Assembly (NCBI RefSeq): GCF_003950295.1
Contig: NZ_RHNP01000035.1
Span: 1 to 32,503, forward strand
DNA: 32,503 bases
Reading direction: 5' to 3'
DNA from: Loigolactobacillus iwatensis
GTDB lineage: Bacteria > Bacillota > Bacilli > Lactobacillales > Lactobacillaceae
Shown here: positions 25,563 to 32,503 of the stretch, in pieces
Position numbering within the stretch: position 1 is the stretch's first letter
Layout: each line of letters begins with the position of its first letter
Notes under the pieces: model-generated
The model's input: only the letters and a program-made list of their open reading frames with translations
The model's database searches: none
Told to the model about the DNA's origin: nothing
Translations under genes and position numbers: made by a program

Positions 25563-25721
25563 TGAACTAAATTCCGAAGGCAGCACTTGAATTTGGCGAT
25601 CTTTGTCCCATTTCAAGTTCTCCAGACCATAACAAAGTATCCTTAAATTAGCGAGTAATTCATTAAGACCATTTTTGTACGCGTAACTAATTACGGAAAA
25701 TCGATTTTCAAACACGTTATC

Positions 25722-25772
25722 AAAAAAATAAGGTTGCTAGCAAAATTAATTCTGCCGCAACCCTATTTTTTT
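25722..25772 (-). terminator. Terminator of tyrS
   Basis: The stem AAAAAATA-GGTTGC / GCAACC-TATTTTTT has one mismatch and a loop of about 19 nt, followed by T on the minus strand, 15 nt after the tyrS stop. Confidence 0.8.
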
Positions 25773-25787
25773 CGCCAACTTATTGAA

Positions 25788-27044
25788 CTATTTCACGCGT
25801 GCTAAGAAATAACGTTTCTTACCCCGGCGAACAATCACAAAACGGCCATCAAAGGCAGCCGCTGGATCAACAGTGAATTCCAGATCACGAATTCGATCAC
25901 CATTAATTGTAATGGCACCATTAGTAACGTCTTCCCGGGCCTGACGCTTAGATTTTTCAATCTCCGTATCAACTAAAAACTGCACAACATTATTTGGTTC
26001 AGTTGAAATCGTCATCGAGGGCACGTCGGCAAAACCTTGTTCGATTTCTGCCGCAGTTAAATCTTTTAAATCCCCAGAGAAAAGCGCTGCAGAAATATGT
26101 TCGGCCTGCTTAACGGCCGCCTCACTGTGCACAAATTTGGTAACTTCTTGTGCTAAACGACGCTGGGCCTCGCGCTTTTCTGGCTGCGTTTTAACCTTTT
26201 CAGCCAAGGCAGCAATTTCTTCTTGTGACAAGAAAGTAAAGTATTTCAAATATTTAATAACATCACGATCATCTTGATTTAACCAGAATTGATAAAATTC
26301 ATAAGGTGACGTCTTTTCTGGATCAAGCCAAACTGCCCCACCAGCGGTCTTTCCAAATTTAGTTCCATCAGCCTTTAACATCAGTGGAATTGTTAACGCG
26401 AAGGCCTTTGCGTCAGCACCTTCTTGCTTATGAATTAAATCAATTCCGGCCGTAATGTTTCCCCACTGATCGGCGCCACCAATTTGTAACTGGACGTCTT
26501 CATGCCGGTATAGGTGCAAAAAATCAATTGACTGTAAAATCTGGTAAGTAAATTCAGTAAACGAAATACCAACCTCTAAACGGCTGGCCACAACCTCTTT
26601 ATTTAACATTGTATTCACGTTAAATAATTTACCGTAATCACGTAGAAAATCTAATAAAGAAAGTTTGGATAACCAATCATAGTTATTAACAATCCGAAAA
26701 TTGTCCGTACCAAATAATTTCTCCATTTGCGCGGATAAATGATCCTGATTGTGTTGAACTTGAGTCATCGATTGCAAAACACGTTCCGAATTTTTACCTG
26801 ATGGATCACCAATTGCGCCGGTGCCCCCACCAATCACAATCACTGGATGGTGGCCAGCTAGTTGAAATCGTTTCAACATCATGAACGGAATCAAGTGTCC
26901 AATATGTAAGCTATCGCCGGTTGGATCAACGCCACAGTATAAACCAATCTGTTTTTCACTCGTTAATTCGCGCAACCCAGCTTCATCCGTCGTTTGGTTA
27001 ACGGCGCCCCGCCATTTAAGTTCGTCAATAATATTCTCCGTCAT
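25788..27044 (-). CDS. tyrS: Tyrosyl-tRNA synthetase
   Basis: A 418-aa class I aminoacyl-tRNA synthetase charging tRNA-Tyr. Visible are HIGHLIPF (HIGH motif), the QIGGADQWGN tyrosine/tRNA region, TKFGKTAGGAVWLD (KFGKT motif) and a C-terminal S4-type RNA-binding domain (NGAITINGDRIRDL...RRGKKRYFLARVK). Standard length. The frame is open 15 codons upstream, but GGAGG sits 7 nt before MTENIID, so I start at 27044. It is monocistronic and controlled by the T-box immediately upstream. Confidence 0.97.
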   Translation of the reverse strand: MTENIIDELKWRGAVNQTTDEAGLRELTSEKQIGLYCGVDPTGDSLHIGHLIPFMMLKRFQLAGHHPVIVIGGGTGAIGDPSGKNSERVLQSMTQVQHNQDHLSAQMEKLFGTDNFRIVNNYDWLSKLSLLDFLRDYGKLFNVNTMLNKEVVASRLEVGISFTEFTYQILQSIDFLHLYRHEDVQLQIGGADQWGNITAGIDLIHKQEGADAKAFALTIPLMLKADGTKFGKTAGGAVWLDPEKTSPYEFYQFWLNQDDRDVIKYLKYFTFLSQEEIAALAEKVKTQPEKREAQRRLAQEVTKFVHSEAAVKQAEHISAALFSGDLKDLTAAEIEQGFADVPSMTISTEPNNVVQFLVDTEIEKSKRQAREDVTNGAITINGDRIRDLEFTVDPAAAFDGRFVIVRRGKKRYFLARVK

Positions 27045-27087
27045 TTTATAACCTCCGTTAATCCTGTTTAAAATTATCATAACTAAC

Positions 27088-27318
27088 AAAAAAAGTCCCC
27101 GACCAAGTCAAAAACTTGATCAGGGACGAAATTTTTCCGCGTTACCACCCAAAGTTATAGCTACTGCTATCACTCGCCTCATTTTTATCGAAATGACCCG
27201 TGACATTCGTGTAAAAAGTGTAATTTGCAGTGTAACATCGGTTAGTTTTCAGCCACCACTAACTTTCTGAACGGTTGGTTACGCCACTACTGTACTTTTT
27301 GTGTCCGTTATGAAATTA
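27088..27318 (-). ncRNA. T-box riboswitch (Tyr) upstream of tyrS
   Basis: On the minus strand the T-box core GGGTGGTAACGCGG (27137-27150) precedes a terminator (27095-27127; GTCCCTGATCAAGT with ACTTGGTCGGGGAC, then seven T). A long Stem I region lies upstream, where AAAAAGT pairs with ACTTTTT; next to it, on the 3' side of the loop, is UAC (27220-27222), a Tyr specifier codon followed by A. Uncharged tRNA-Tyr would stabilise the antiterminator and allow tyrS expression. Confidence 0.9.
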
Positions 27319-27323
27319 AGTTT

Positions 27324-27352
27324 ACTATAACTTACACCGTGGTGCCTGTCAA
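27324..27352 (-). promoter_or_regulatory. Promoter of tyrS T-box transcript
   Basis: Minus strand TTGACA (27347-27352), 17-nt spacer, TATAGT (27324-27329): a near-consensus sigma-70 promoter. Confidence 0.88.
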
Positions 27353-27460
27353 GCCGGCGCTCAGAACGCATTAATCAATTAGTCAGTCCTTTTTAATGGC
27401 CATAAACAATATTCACCCAATTAGGTTAAGGACACTAATCGGCCATCTTTTTAAACATTC

Positions 27461-28036
27461 CTACTTCAAGTAAAATTTCAAGTTAGGCTGCTTGTTAAGC
27501 TGAATCGCCGCTTTAATCCAGAGAAAGCCTAAACTATCTAAAAGTGGGCTATCCTGCAATGACAATGCTTGGGGCGCAAAGCCCATTTGCTTAGCCAAAT
27601 CCGTTACTTGTTTTACTGCAGCTTGATCGTCGCCGGCAAAGAATTGAACGCTGCCTTCTGGCTTAATCATGTTGGCAGAGCCTGTTTGGTTAAAGCCCTT
27701 AACAACTGCTGTATCTGGTAAAGTTTCTTGAAGTAACTGAGTTTGTGACTTCCCAGCGAAAGTTTTAGGGCCAGAAAAGTCACTGGTAATGGCGTTAGTC
27801 ACATCTACCAAAATCTTACCCTTCAAATCGGCCTTTAACTGTTTAGCCAAATCAAGCACTGTCTGACCAGGCACCGTTAAGATTAGTAAATCAGCATCCT
27901 TAGCCACAGCAGCATTGGTCTGGTAGTCAGCTGTTGCCTTTCTTGAACCAAGCAATGGGGTATAGCCATTCGCCGTTAAATTCTCTTTTAAAGCCGTGCC
28001 AACTTGGCCACTAGCTCCTAAAATTCCAATTTTCAT
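27461..28036 (-). CDS. NADP-binding oxidoreductase (F420-dependent NADP reductase-like)
   Basis: A 191-aa protein with an N-terminal dinucleotide-binding motif (GILGASGQVGTALKENL, residues 3-19), GSRKA at the end of beta-2 (Arg suggests NADP) and the segments ILVDVTNAI and VVKGFNQTGSANM. This matches the small NADP oxidoreductase family often annotated as NADPH-dependent F420 reductase-like; lactobacilli lack F420, so the true electron partner is unknown. It has a strong AAGGAGG site and stands alone. Confidence 0.7.
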   Translation of the reverse strand: MKIGILGASGQVGTALKENLTANGYTPLLGSRKATADYQTNAAVAKDADLLILTVPGQTVLDLAKQLKADLKGKILVDVTNAITSDFSGPKTFAGKSQTQLLQETLPDTAVVKGFNQTGSANMIKPEGSVQFFAGDDQAAVKQVTDLAKQMGFAPQALSLQDSPLLDSLGFLWIKAAIQLNKQPNLKFYLK

Positions 28037-28155
28037 AATCGGCCTCCTTAAAACTTTTAAATCGACTTCATTTTACTACAAATTGATTTTACTAGTACCA
28101 ATTTTTACTTACTCGTTTTTCAATTCATTTTATCTAGAGATAGATTTTAAAGAAA

Positions 28156-28488
28156 CTAATTCTTATTAGGGCGGCATTTGTACCAACCTAAGCCGATTGC
28201 AATAAGCACAAGACCGCCGCCTAACCAAATTAGATAATTTTCTTGTTGCGATTGCGTTCGCGGCAGACGTTCGACTGCTAGGTTCCTTATTTCAGAACGA
28301 TTTGGTTTACTGACCAAATGCGGTCTCTTCGTGTCCAGCGACTGGGAGGCCAGCTCAACTTGACCAGAATTACCGTTGCCCTCTGTTTTCGTTGCCCCAA
28401 ACACGGGTGATTGTAGCATCATCCCGACACCGGCCACCATCAAGCAGTTAAGCATTAAATATAACCACTTTTTATTGTGGACACTCAT
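28156..28488 (-). CDS. Short surface protein with sortase-type C-terminus (LPRTQ)
   Basis: A 110-aa protein. Residues 1-32 form a signal peptide (NKKW, hydrophobic core, likely cleavage after VFGA). A short polar region of about 42 residues follows, then LPRTQ (75-79), a hydrophobic segment (about 84-102) and a positively charged tail (KCRPNKN). That is the layout of sortase-anchored proteins, with LPxTQ in place of LPxTG. The exposed part is too short to be an enzyme. GAGGGGG precedes the ATG. Alternatively it is a bitopic membrane protein; no sortase gene is nearby. Confidence 0.65.
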   Translation of the reverse strand: MSVHNKKWLYLMLNCLMVAGVGMMLQSPVFGATKTEGNGNSGQVELASQSLDTKRPHLVSKPNRSEIRNLAVERLPRTQSQQENYLIWLGGGLVLIAIGLGWYKCRPNKN

Positions 28489-28579
28489 TATTAGTCCCCC
28501 TCACTAGTACACCTAACCTTGTTTACAACCGTTATTAGTCAAAATTGTAATTAAAGAATGCAGAATTTTACTGACAATT

Positions 28580-29041
28580 TTAAACTAACCTTTCCCCAAT
28601 TAACGTTAGACCCATTTCACAAGTTTGTGCTAAAACATGCTTTGCCTCACCTTCAAAATAGTACTTCTTTGCTATTTGTAAATTGGGACCAACAAGACCA
28701 ATACAAACAGTTCCCGCCGGCTCACCAGCGAGTGCTTCTGGACCAGCAGCACCCGTAAAAGAAATCGCGTAGTCCGTCGCGGCCAGATCTTGGGCCTTAA
28801 TTGCCATTTGTTGCGCAACCTCATTACTAACAACCCCATACTGCCGAATCAGTTTCGGCGCCACGCCCAGCAATTGCGTTTTTGATTCGCTTGAATAAGT
28901 GATAAAGCCCCCAGGATAAACATCACTGGCCGCTTCAGTCGCCGCCAATTGAGTTTGAAATTGACCACCAGTTAAGCTTTCGGCCGCCGTTAAAGTTAAT
29001 CCTCGTTCTGCTAAAAGTTGTGTTAATTCGGAAAATTCCAT
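28580..29041 (-). CDS. pncC: CinA C-terminal domain protein (nicotinamide-nucleotide amidohydrolase)
   Basis: A 153-aa stand-alone CinA C-terminal (PncC-type) domain. Motifs seen are LTAAESLTGGQFQTQLA (about residues 17-33), GGFITYSSESKTQLLGV, YGVVSNEVAQQMA and SFTGAAGPEALAGEPAGTVCIGL, all typical. Members deamidate nicotinamide mononucleotide to nicotinate mononucleotide in NAD salvage. It lacks the N-terminal molybdopterin-binding-like domain of full CinA, as is common for short forms. Ribosome site GAGGTG. The full-length competence gene cinA is probably elsewhere. Confidence 0.85.
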   Translation of the reverse strand: MEFSELTQLLAERGLTLTAAESLTGGQFQTQLAATEAASDVYPGGFITYSSESKTQLLGVAPKLIRQYGVVSNEVAQQMAIKAQDLAATDYAISFTGAAGPEALAGEPAGTVCIGLVGPNLQIAKKYYFEGEAKHVLAQTCEMGLTLIGERLV

Positions 29042-29498
29042 TTATACACCTCATTTTCAAAAGAACGTTCAAAAATACGAGCAACTATTACCACGTGTCT
29101 TTTTCCAACAAACTATCAATTAGTTTTTATGCAATCCTACTTTTTTTCAGCATAGCAAATAACATCGGCCAACAAAACGAATAAACATACTAAAGTATAT
29201 AAATTGCTTTCACCAACGTTGCTATATTAAAGTGACAGTATGATTAATAGCTGGGTAATGTAACTTGGCCTTAATTCTAGAAATATGATTCTGTTTAGGC
29301 CGTGGAAAATATTTTTAACAGTATCTCACTAGCTGATTTAATGGAAATGTGCTTGAAAATTACCTTTGCGCGTATTTCCTGACTAATTTGGTGTAAATCT
29401 CTGCCAGCTCAACCTTTAAAACAATGAAATATTCATTCTCTAAAAATAAAATTTTACCGTTACAGCCAGCAAGCCCTAACCCCCAAGGAGGTACAAAA
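29042..29498. other. Non-coding region with a degraded outer repeat module
   Basis: About 450 nt between divergent genes. The stretch 29310-29400 (CTCACTAGCTGATTTAATGGAAATGTGCTTGAAAA and CCTGACTAATTTGGTGTAAA) resembles the outer repeat module. GCTATATT and AGTATGAT near 29220-29250 may be promoter parts, but no clear -35/-10 pair was found. No gene is seen. Confidence 0.45.
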
Positions 29499-29771
29499 AT
29501 GACAAAATTTGATGAAGAAAAACACCTCGAAGAACACTTTGAAACCGAAACAAATCGTAGTGGCGCCCACGACAGCAATATGAGCTATGATGAGCAGAAC
29601 GAAAATCCAATGGAAAAACCCGAAGTCACACCAGAACAAGTCCCTGATGCCACTGAAACGATGAATTTCAATAAAACGGACCCACATAATAACGAGGCCG
29701 CGGATCAACGTCGGCAAAACGACACCAGTGTTTACTTGGCGGATAAGCAACCTAAGGATGAGGACAAGTAG
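29499..29771 (+). CDS. Small acidic hydrophilic protein (90 aa)
   Basis: A 90-aa protein very rich in Glu, Asp, Asn and Gln, with no hydrophobic core, likely unstructured (MTKFDEEKHLEEHFETETNR...). AAGGAGG lies 8 nt before the ATG at 29499. The frame is open 25 codons upstream but without a ribosome site. Family not recognised. It precedes the TIM-barrel gene by 28 nt, probably in the same transcript. Confidence 0.7.
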   Translation: MTKFDEEKHLEEHFETETNRSGAHDSNMSYDEQNENPMEKPEVTPEQVPDATETMNFNKTDPHNNEAADQRRQNDTSVYLADKQPKDEDK

Positions 29772-29799
29772 CGAACAATTACGAAGGAAGTGATGAGCG

Positions 29800-30489
29800 T
29801 TGAATCAAAAGGCACCGGAAATTGTGACGGAATTACGGCAAAATATTGTGCGCATGCCAGAAATTATTCACCAAGCCAGCGGTATTATCATTTTGGGCAA
29901 ACGAATTCGTTCGATCATTTTTTCTACTGATATGGCAATCATTAAAAATACCAACGCCGACGCTGTCATTGCCGTCTATCCCTTCACGCCCCACCCGGCG
30001 ATCATGCAAGGAATCAGCATGGTGGCGGACATCCCCGTTTTTGCCGGTGTTGGCGGTGGTCTGACTCATGGTCAACGCTCGGTGAACATTAGTCTGTTTG
30101 CCGAAAGCCTTGGTAGTATTGGCGTGGTCATCAATGCACCGACACCGATTGAAACAATTAAGGCGGTCAATCAAGTCGTTGACATCCCACTTATTTTAAC
30201 GGTAGTTACTGAACAAACTGATCTAAAACCACGTTTGGCCGCAGGTGTCGATATTGTCAATATTTCTGGCGGTAAAAATACAACCAGTATTGTGCGGCAA
30301 GTACGACGAAATTACCCTGAATTACCGATTATTGCCACTGGGGGTAAATCTGATGAAACCATTGAAGAAGTCATTGCAGCAGGAGCCAACGCCGTCACCT
30401 ACACGCCACCAACTAATGGTGAACTTTTCAGTAAGAAAATGGCTCTTTATCGTAAACAAGAAATCGAAAGAACCAAAAATAACCCTTAG
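29800..30489 (+). CDS. TIM-barrel protein of unassigned function
   Basis: A 229-aa protein with a beta/alpha barrel pattern: repeated short hydrophobic strands (IIILG, AVIAVYPF, PVFAGVGGG, IGVVINA, LILTVV, DIVNISGG, PIIATGG, ANAVTYTPP). The two Gly-rich turns IATGGKSDETIEEVIAAGANAV near the C-terminus resemble the phosphate-binding site of barrel enzymes such as IMPDH-like, ThiG-like or NanE-like proteins. No catalytic set is recognised. Start is TTG with AAGGAAG upstream; the nearby ATG at 29793 is out of frame. Second gene after the small acidic protein, followed by a terminator. Confidence 0.65.
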   Translation: MNQKAPEIVTELRQNIVRMPEIIHQASGIIILGKRIRSIIFSTDMAIIKNTNADAVIAVYPFTPHPAIMQGISMVADIPVFAGVGGGLTHGQRSVNISLFAESLGSIGVVINAPTPIETIKAVNQVVDIPLILTVVTEQTDLKPRLAAGVDIVNISGGKNTTSIVRQVRRNYPELPIIATGGKSDETIEEVIAAGANAVTYTPPTNGELFSKKMALYRKQEIERTKNNP

Positions 30490-30533
30490 CTGATAAAGTT
30501 AACCACCCATTACTGACGCGCTAGCAATTAAAA

Positions 30534-30583
30534 AAGGGACCCCCATAATTGGTAATCAAATTCACCAATTACAGGGGTCCCTT
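30534..30583. terminator. Terminator after TIM-barrel gene
   Basis: The long stem AAGGGACCCC / GGGGTCCCTT extends with AATTGGT / ACCAATT around a 10-nt loop. T-rich on the plus strand after the stem, and A-rich before it (T on minus), so it may act both ways. Confidence 0.8.
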
Positions 30584-30688
30584 ATTTGACTAATGTACTA
30601 TAACCGCATTTGAAAGGCCATACTATTCGCTGCACTAACGAGTCGGAAAATTTAACCGTTTCAAAATATTTTGCTTACGGTTTAGGTA

Positions 30689-30790
30689 GTGTTTGGAAAA
30701 GCGGTTAGTTACAACAAATAAATTTGCTTTTTCAAACACGTTTACACGGAATTTGCCAGAGAGAAAGGAGTTAAGGTATTTTCTAAACAC
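30689..30790 (-). repeat. Composite repeat copy R12 (minimal core plus outer module)
   Basis: Minimal core 30689-30740 (52 bp): GTGTTTGGAAAAGC and GCTTTTTCAAACAC (13 of 14 paired) around 24 nt. The outer module follows (CGTTTACACGGAATTTGCC, then GTATTTTCTAAACAC) to 30790. The rest of 30584-30867 has no gene; GCATTTGAAAGGCC at 30606 may be another end fragment. Confidence 0.7.
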
Positions 30791-30867
30791 ACCACTAGTC
30801 TAATCAGTAGTAAATAAGTTCAAGTAACAGTCGCTACGTTTCAGCGACTGGCTACCAATTAATGCAC

Positions 30868-32286
30868 CTACTTCAATTTCAAGATTCGTTCCAGCATTGC
30901 CATACCAGCTGTCAAATCCTCATGCTGAAAATGATTGGCGCGAATTCGTTTTGGATCACCGCCGTGGTAATATTCGTACATGAGTTGTCGTTGACCAAAG
31001 GCAGCACTACTAACGTCAAAAGCCAAATTCAATAATTTAGCCCGATCTTCGGCCCCAATTTTTTCTGACGTATAGGCCTGCCGTAAAATCGTGGCGTTAT
31101 CCCCGCTGAATTCCCTAAAATCAGGAATGGCCACCATTGAGCCTGCTGCTAAATGTTGAATAACCTGCAAGGCCTTTTCATACATTTTCGGTAAACTGTC
31201 CCGGACCGCGGTTAGGGCTTGTTCACTAGGGGCAAAGATCCCTTGCTCATCCAGTTGACCATTCAATTCCGAATTAACGATAGTCCCCTTGATTAACTCA
31301 AGATTCGAGGTTAATTCACCTAATTGTTCGGCGACCCCTAAATAGTCGGCTAACCCTAAGGCCTTGGCCACCCGAATTGCCAGACTAGTTACAAATTCTA
31401 ACTTAGTAACGCCGCGAACCTCATCTTGGTGCGCAGTGTGGATGAACATCCCCGATTCAACGAAGAAACGGTTGGACATAGCATAATCGTTATAAACAAA
31501 AACGTCCGTCCACGGAATAAAGGCGTGATCAAATAAAACGTAAGCGTCAATTTCATCAAAGGCGTTACTCAAGGGATAATCATTTTCACTATAGCCAGGA
31601 TGATTAAGCGGCTTACGGCAAACGATCTTAGCCCCGGATAAATTAAGCGGCGCAGCAAAGGCAAGGCCATAGCTGGTATCACCGGCGTCCAACAATAATT
31701 CTGGTGGATTGAAGACTAATAATTCGTCCGCAATTGGTGCTAGCGTATTTACCATTTTGGCTCCAGAAACGTAGATTCCCTTTTCATCATGATCAACTGT
31801 ATGGACACCTGCGTAACCCTTTGGAATCGCATTTAACGCCTTGCTGCGATCAAGCTGTGGGTTTTGCAAAGCGTGGGAAACAAAAATATCTCCCTTTTTA
31901 ATTCGCTCGGCGTAGCGTTTAGCGTTTGCCGCAAAATCAGCATATTTACTTTTACCAAGAAAATCGGCCTTCTCACCTAAAACAGCTAAACCGCTGGCAA
32001 TAAAGTCTGGCGTCCGACCTAACATTCCGTACGATGCTTGGGCAATCTCCGTATACACTGCCCGCTTCTTCTGCAAATCAGTCGCACTGCGCGGTGTCAT
32101 AAAGGCAGTCGCAAAAGTTTGCCCGTCTTCTTGGTAAGTATGCAATTTTGGATTAGTGCGTTGTAAATCATAATAAGTATTAACAACGGCTAGCGTTTTT
32201 TGAAAAATTGGTACCTCGGCTACGTTAACCAATGCGCCATCAAAGTAGACGGCGCGCCCATCGTTTAGATCCGTAATCGAACTCAT
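30868..32286 (-). CDS. 4-hydroxyphenylacetate 3-monooxygenase oxygenase component family (HpaB-like)
   Basis: A 472-aa FAD-dependent monooxygenase of the HpaB/4-hydroxybutyryl-CoA dehydratase-like acyl-CoA-dehydrogenase fold. Visible are DGRAVYFDGALVNV near the N-terminus, LQNPQLDRSKALN, GIYVSGAKMVNTLAPIADELLVF, and a C-terminal SEKIGAEDRAKLLNLAFDVSSAAFGQRQLMYEYYHGGDPKR, typical of the family. HpaB uses reduced FAD from a partner reductase (HpaC) to ortho-hydroxylate phenols. No reductase, transporter or ring-cleavage gene is next to it, so substrate and pathway are open. GGGAG lies about 9 nt before the ATG. Monocistronic within the window. Confidence 0.8.
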   Translation of the reverse strand: MSSITDLNDGRAVYFDGALVNVAEVPIFQKTLAVVNTYYDLQRTNPKLHTYQEDGQTFATAFMTPRSATDLQKKRAVYTEIAQASYGMLGRTPDFIASGLAVLGEKADFLGKSKYADFAANAKRYAERIKKGDIFVSHALQNPQLDRSKALNAIPKGYAGVHTVDHDEKGIYVSGAKMVNTLAPIADELLVFNPPELLLDAGDTSYGLAFAAPLNLSGAKIVCRKPLNHPGYSENDYPLSNAFDEIDAYVLFDHAFIPWTDVFVYNDYAMSNRFFVESGMFIHTAHQDEVRGVTKLEFVTSLAIRVAKALGLADYLGVAEQLGELTSNLELIKGTIVNSELNGQLDEQGIFAPSEQALTAVRDSLPKMYEKALQVIQHLAAGSMVAIPDFREFSGDNATILRQAYTSEKIGAEDRAKLLNLAFDVSSAAFGQRQLMYEYYHGGDPKRIRANHFQHEDLTAGMAMLERILKLK

Positions 32287-32341
32287 CTTAAAAATCTCCC
32301 AACATTTTTATTTACTCGGTAATGCAAAAATTGATTAGATT

Positions 32342-32353
32342 AGAACGTGTTCT
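32342..32353 (-). promoter_or_regulatory. Operator-like inverted repeat upstream of HpaB-like gene
   Basis: AGAACGTGTTCT has 5-bp arms around a 2-nt centre, 56 nt before the ATG. No convincing promoter hexamers were found in 32287-32448. Confidence 0.3.
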
Positions 32354-32448
32354 GCCAAACAAAACAGCTTCAATCCTAATTAACAACCAAATTTTTCGTT
32401 ACACCTCACAAAACCAATAATACACGACAAAACAATCTAAGATTAGTT

Positions 32449-32498
32449 CCGGTAAGAACTGGTGAGTTTTCCAGTTCTTACCGGATTTTTCTTTTTGT
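32449..32498 (+). terminator. Strong rightward terminator near window end
   Basis: A perfect 14-bp stem CCGGTAAGAACTGG / CCAGTTCTTACCGG with an 8-nt loop, followed by ATTTTTCTTTTT on the plus strand. No rightward gene is visible upstream after 30489, so it ends either an unseen small transcript or a leader of a gene beyond the window. Confidence 0.8.
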
Positions 32499-32503
32499 CC
32501 GTT

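Noticed and set aside
29424-29498. Earlier ATG for the small acidic protein, adding 25 codons
   Set aside because: No ribosome site there; AAGGAGG precedes the ATG at 29499.

Overview
The window looks like chromosome from a low-to-moderate-GC Gram-positive bacterium, most likely a member of the Lactobacillaceae. Supporting signs are strong AGGAGG-type ribosome sites, a Tyr T-box before tyrS, several APC amino-acid permeases, an ECF vitamin transporter S component, a D-2-hydroxyacid dehydrogenase of the D-lactate/D-HicDH type, a short sortase-type surface protein and occasional GTG/TTG starts. I see no phage, IS, CRISPR, rRNA or tRNA genes. All assignments come from reading the sequence; no database search was run.

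Layout. 1-4450: a 28-codon small ORF and a large APC permease, an orphan dhaM with a cre-like site in its promoter, and a second APC permease. 4481-7373: a leftward glnQ-glnH-glnM-glnP type ABC operon. 7374-8212: non-coding, with a composite repeat. 8213-10680: a leftward unit of aminotransferase plus D-2-hydroxyacid dehydrogenase, preceded by a leader that encodes an 18-residue peptide with seven aromatic residues in a row and has mutually exclusive terminator and antiterminator hairpins. 10700-12778: a membrane protein and a Ser/Thr-rich exported protein, then a Fur-family regulator. 13129-15829: a small ORF, a guanylate kinase-like gene, an ECF S component and a pyridoxal kinase. 15833-17179: gdhA, closely packed upstream of the kinase. 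17664-21600: eno, aroA, aroC. 22703-25388: a DUF975 membrane protein and a third APC permease. 25788-27352: tyrS with its T-box. 27461-30489: small metabolic and surface genes. 30868-32286: an HpaB-family flavin monooxygenase.

How the genes fit together. Much of the window concerns amino acids: uptake (three APC permeases, Gln/Glu-type ABC), aromatic synthesis (aroC, aroA), tRNA charging (tyrS), transamination and reduction to 2-hydroxyacids (aminotransferase plus D-hydroxyacid dehydrogenase), the glutamate/2-oxoglutarate balance (gdhA), the aminotransferase cofactor (pyridoxal kinase and its likely transporter) and possibly phenol hydroxylation (HpaB).

Two things stand out. First, the aromatic leader-peptide attenuator at 10444-10680, a regulatory design that is unusual for this group, where T-boxes normally do this job; this window has a T-box for tyrS as well. 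Second, a family of about ten modular, hairpin-forming intergenic repeats with GTGTTTGAAAAAGC-type inverted ends. They lie in both orientations, often directly after stop codons, and one copy shows five paired compensatory changes in its arms.
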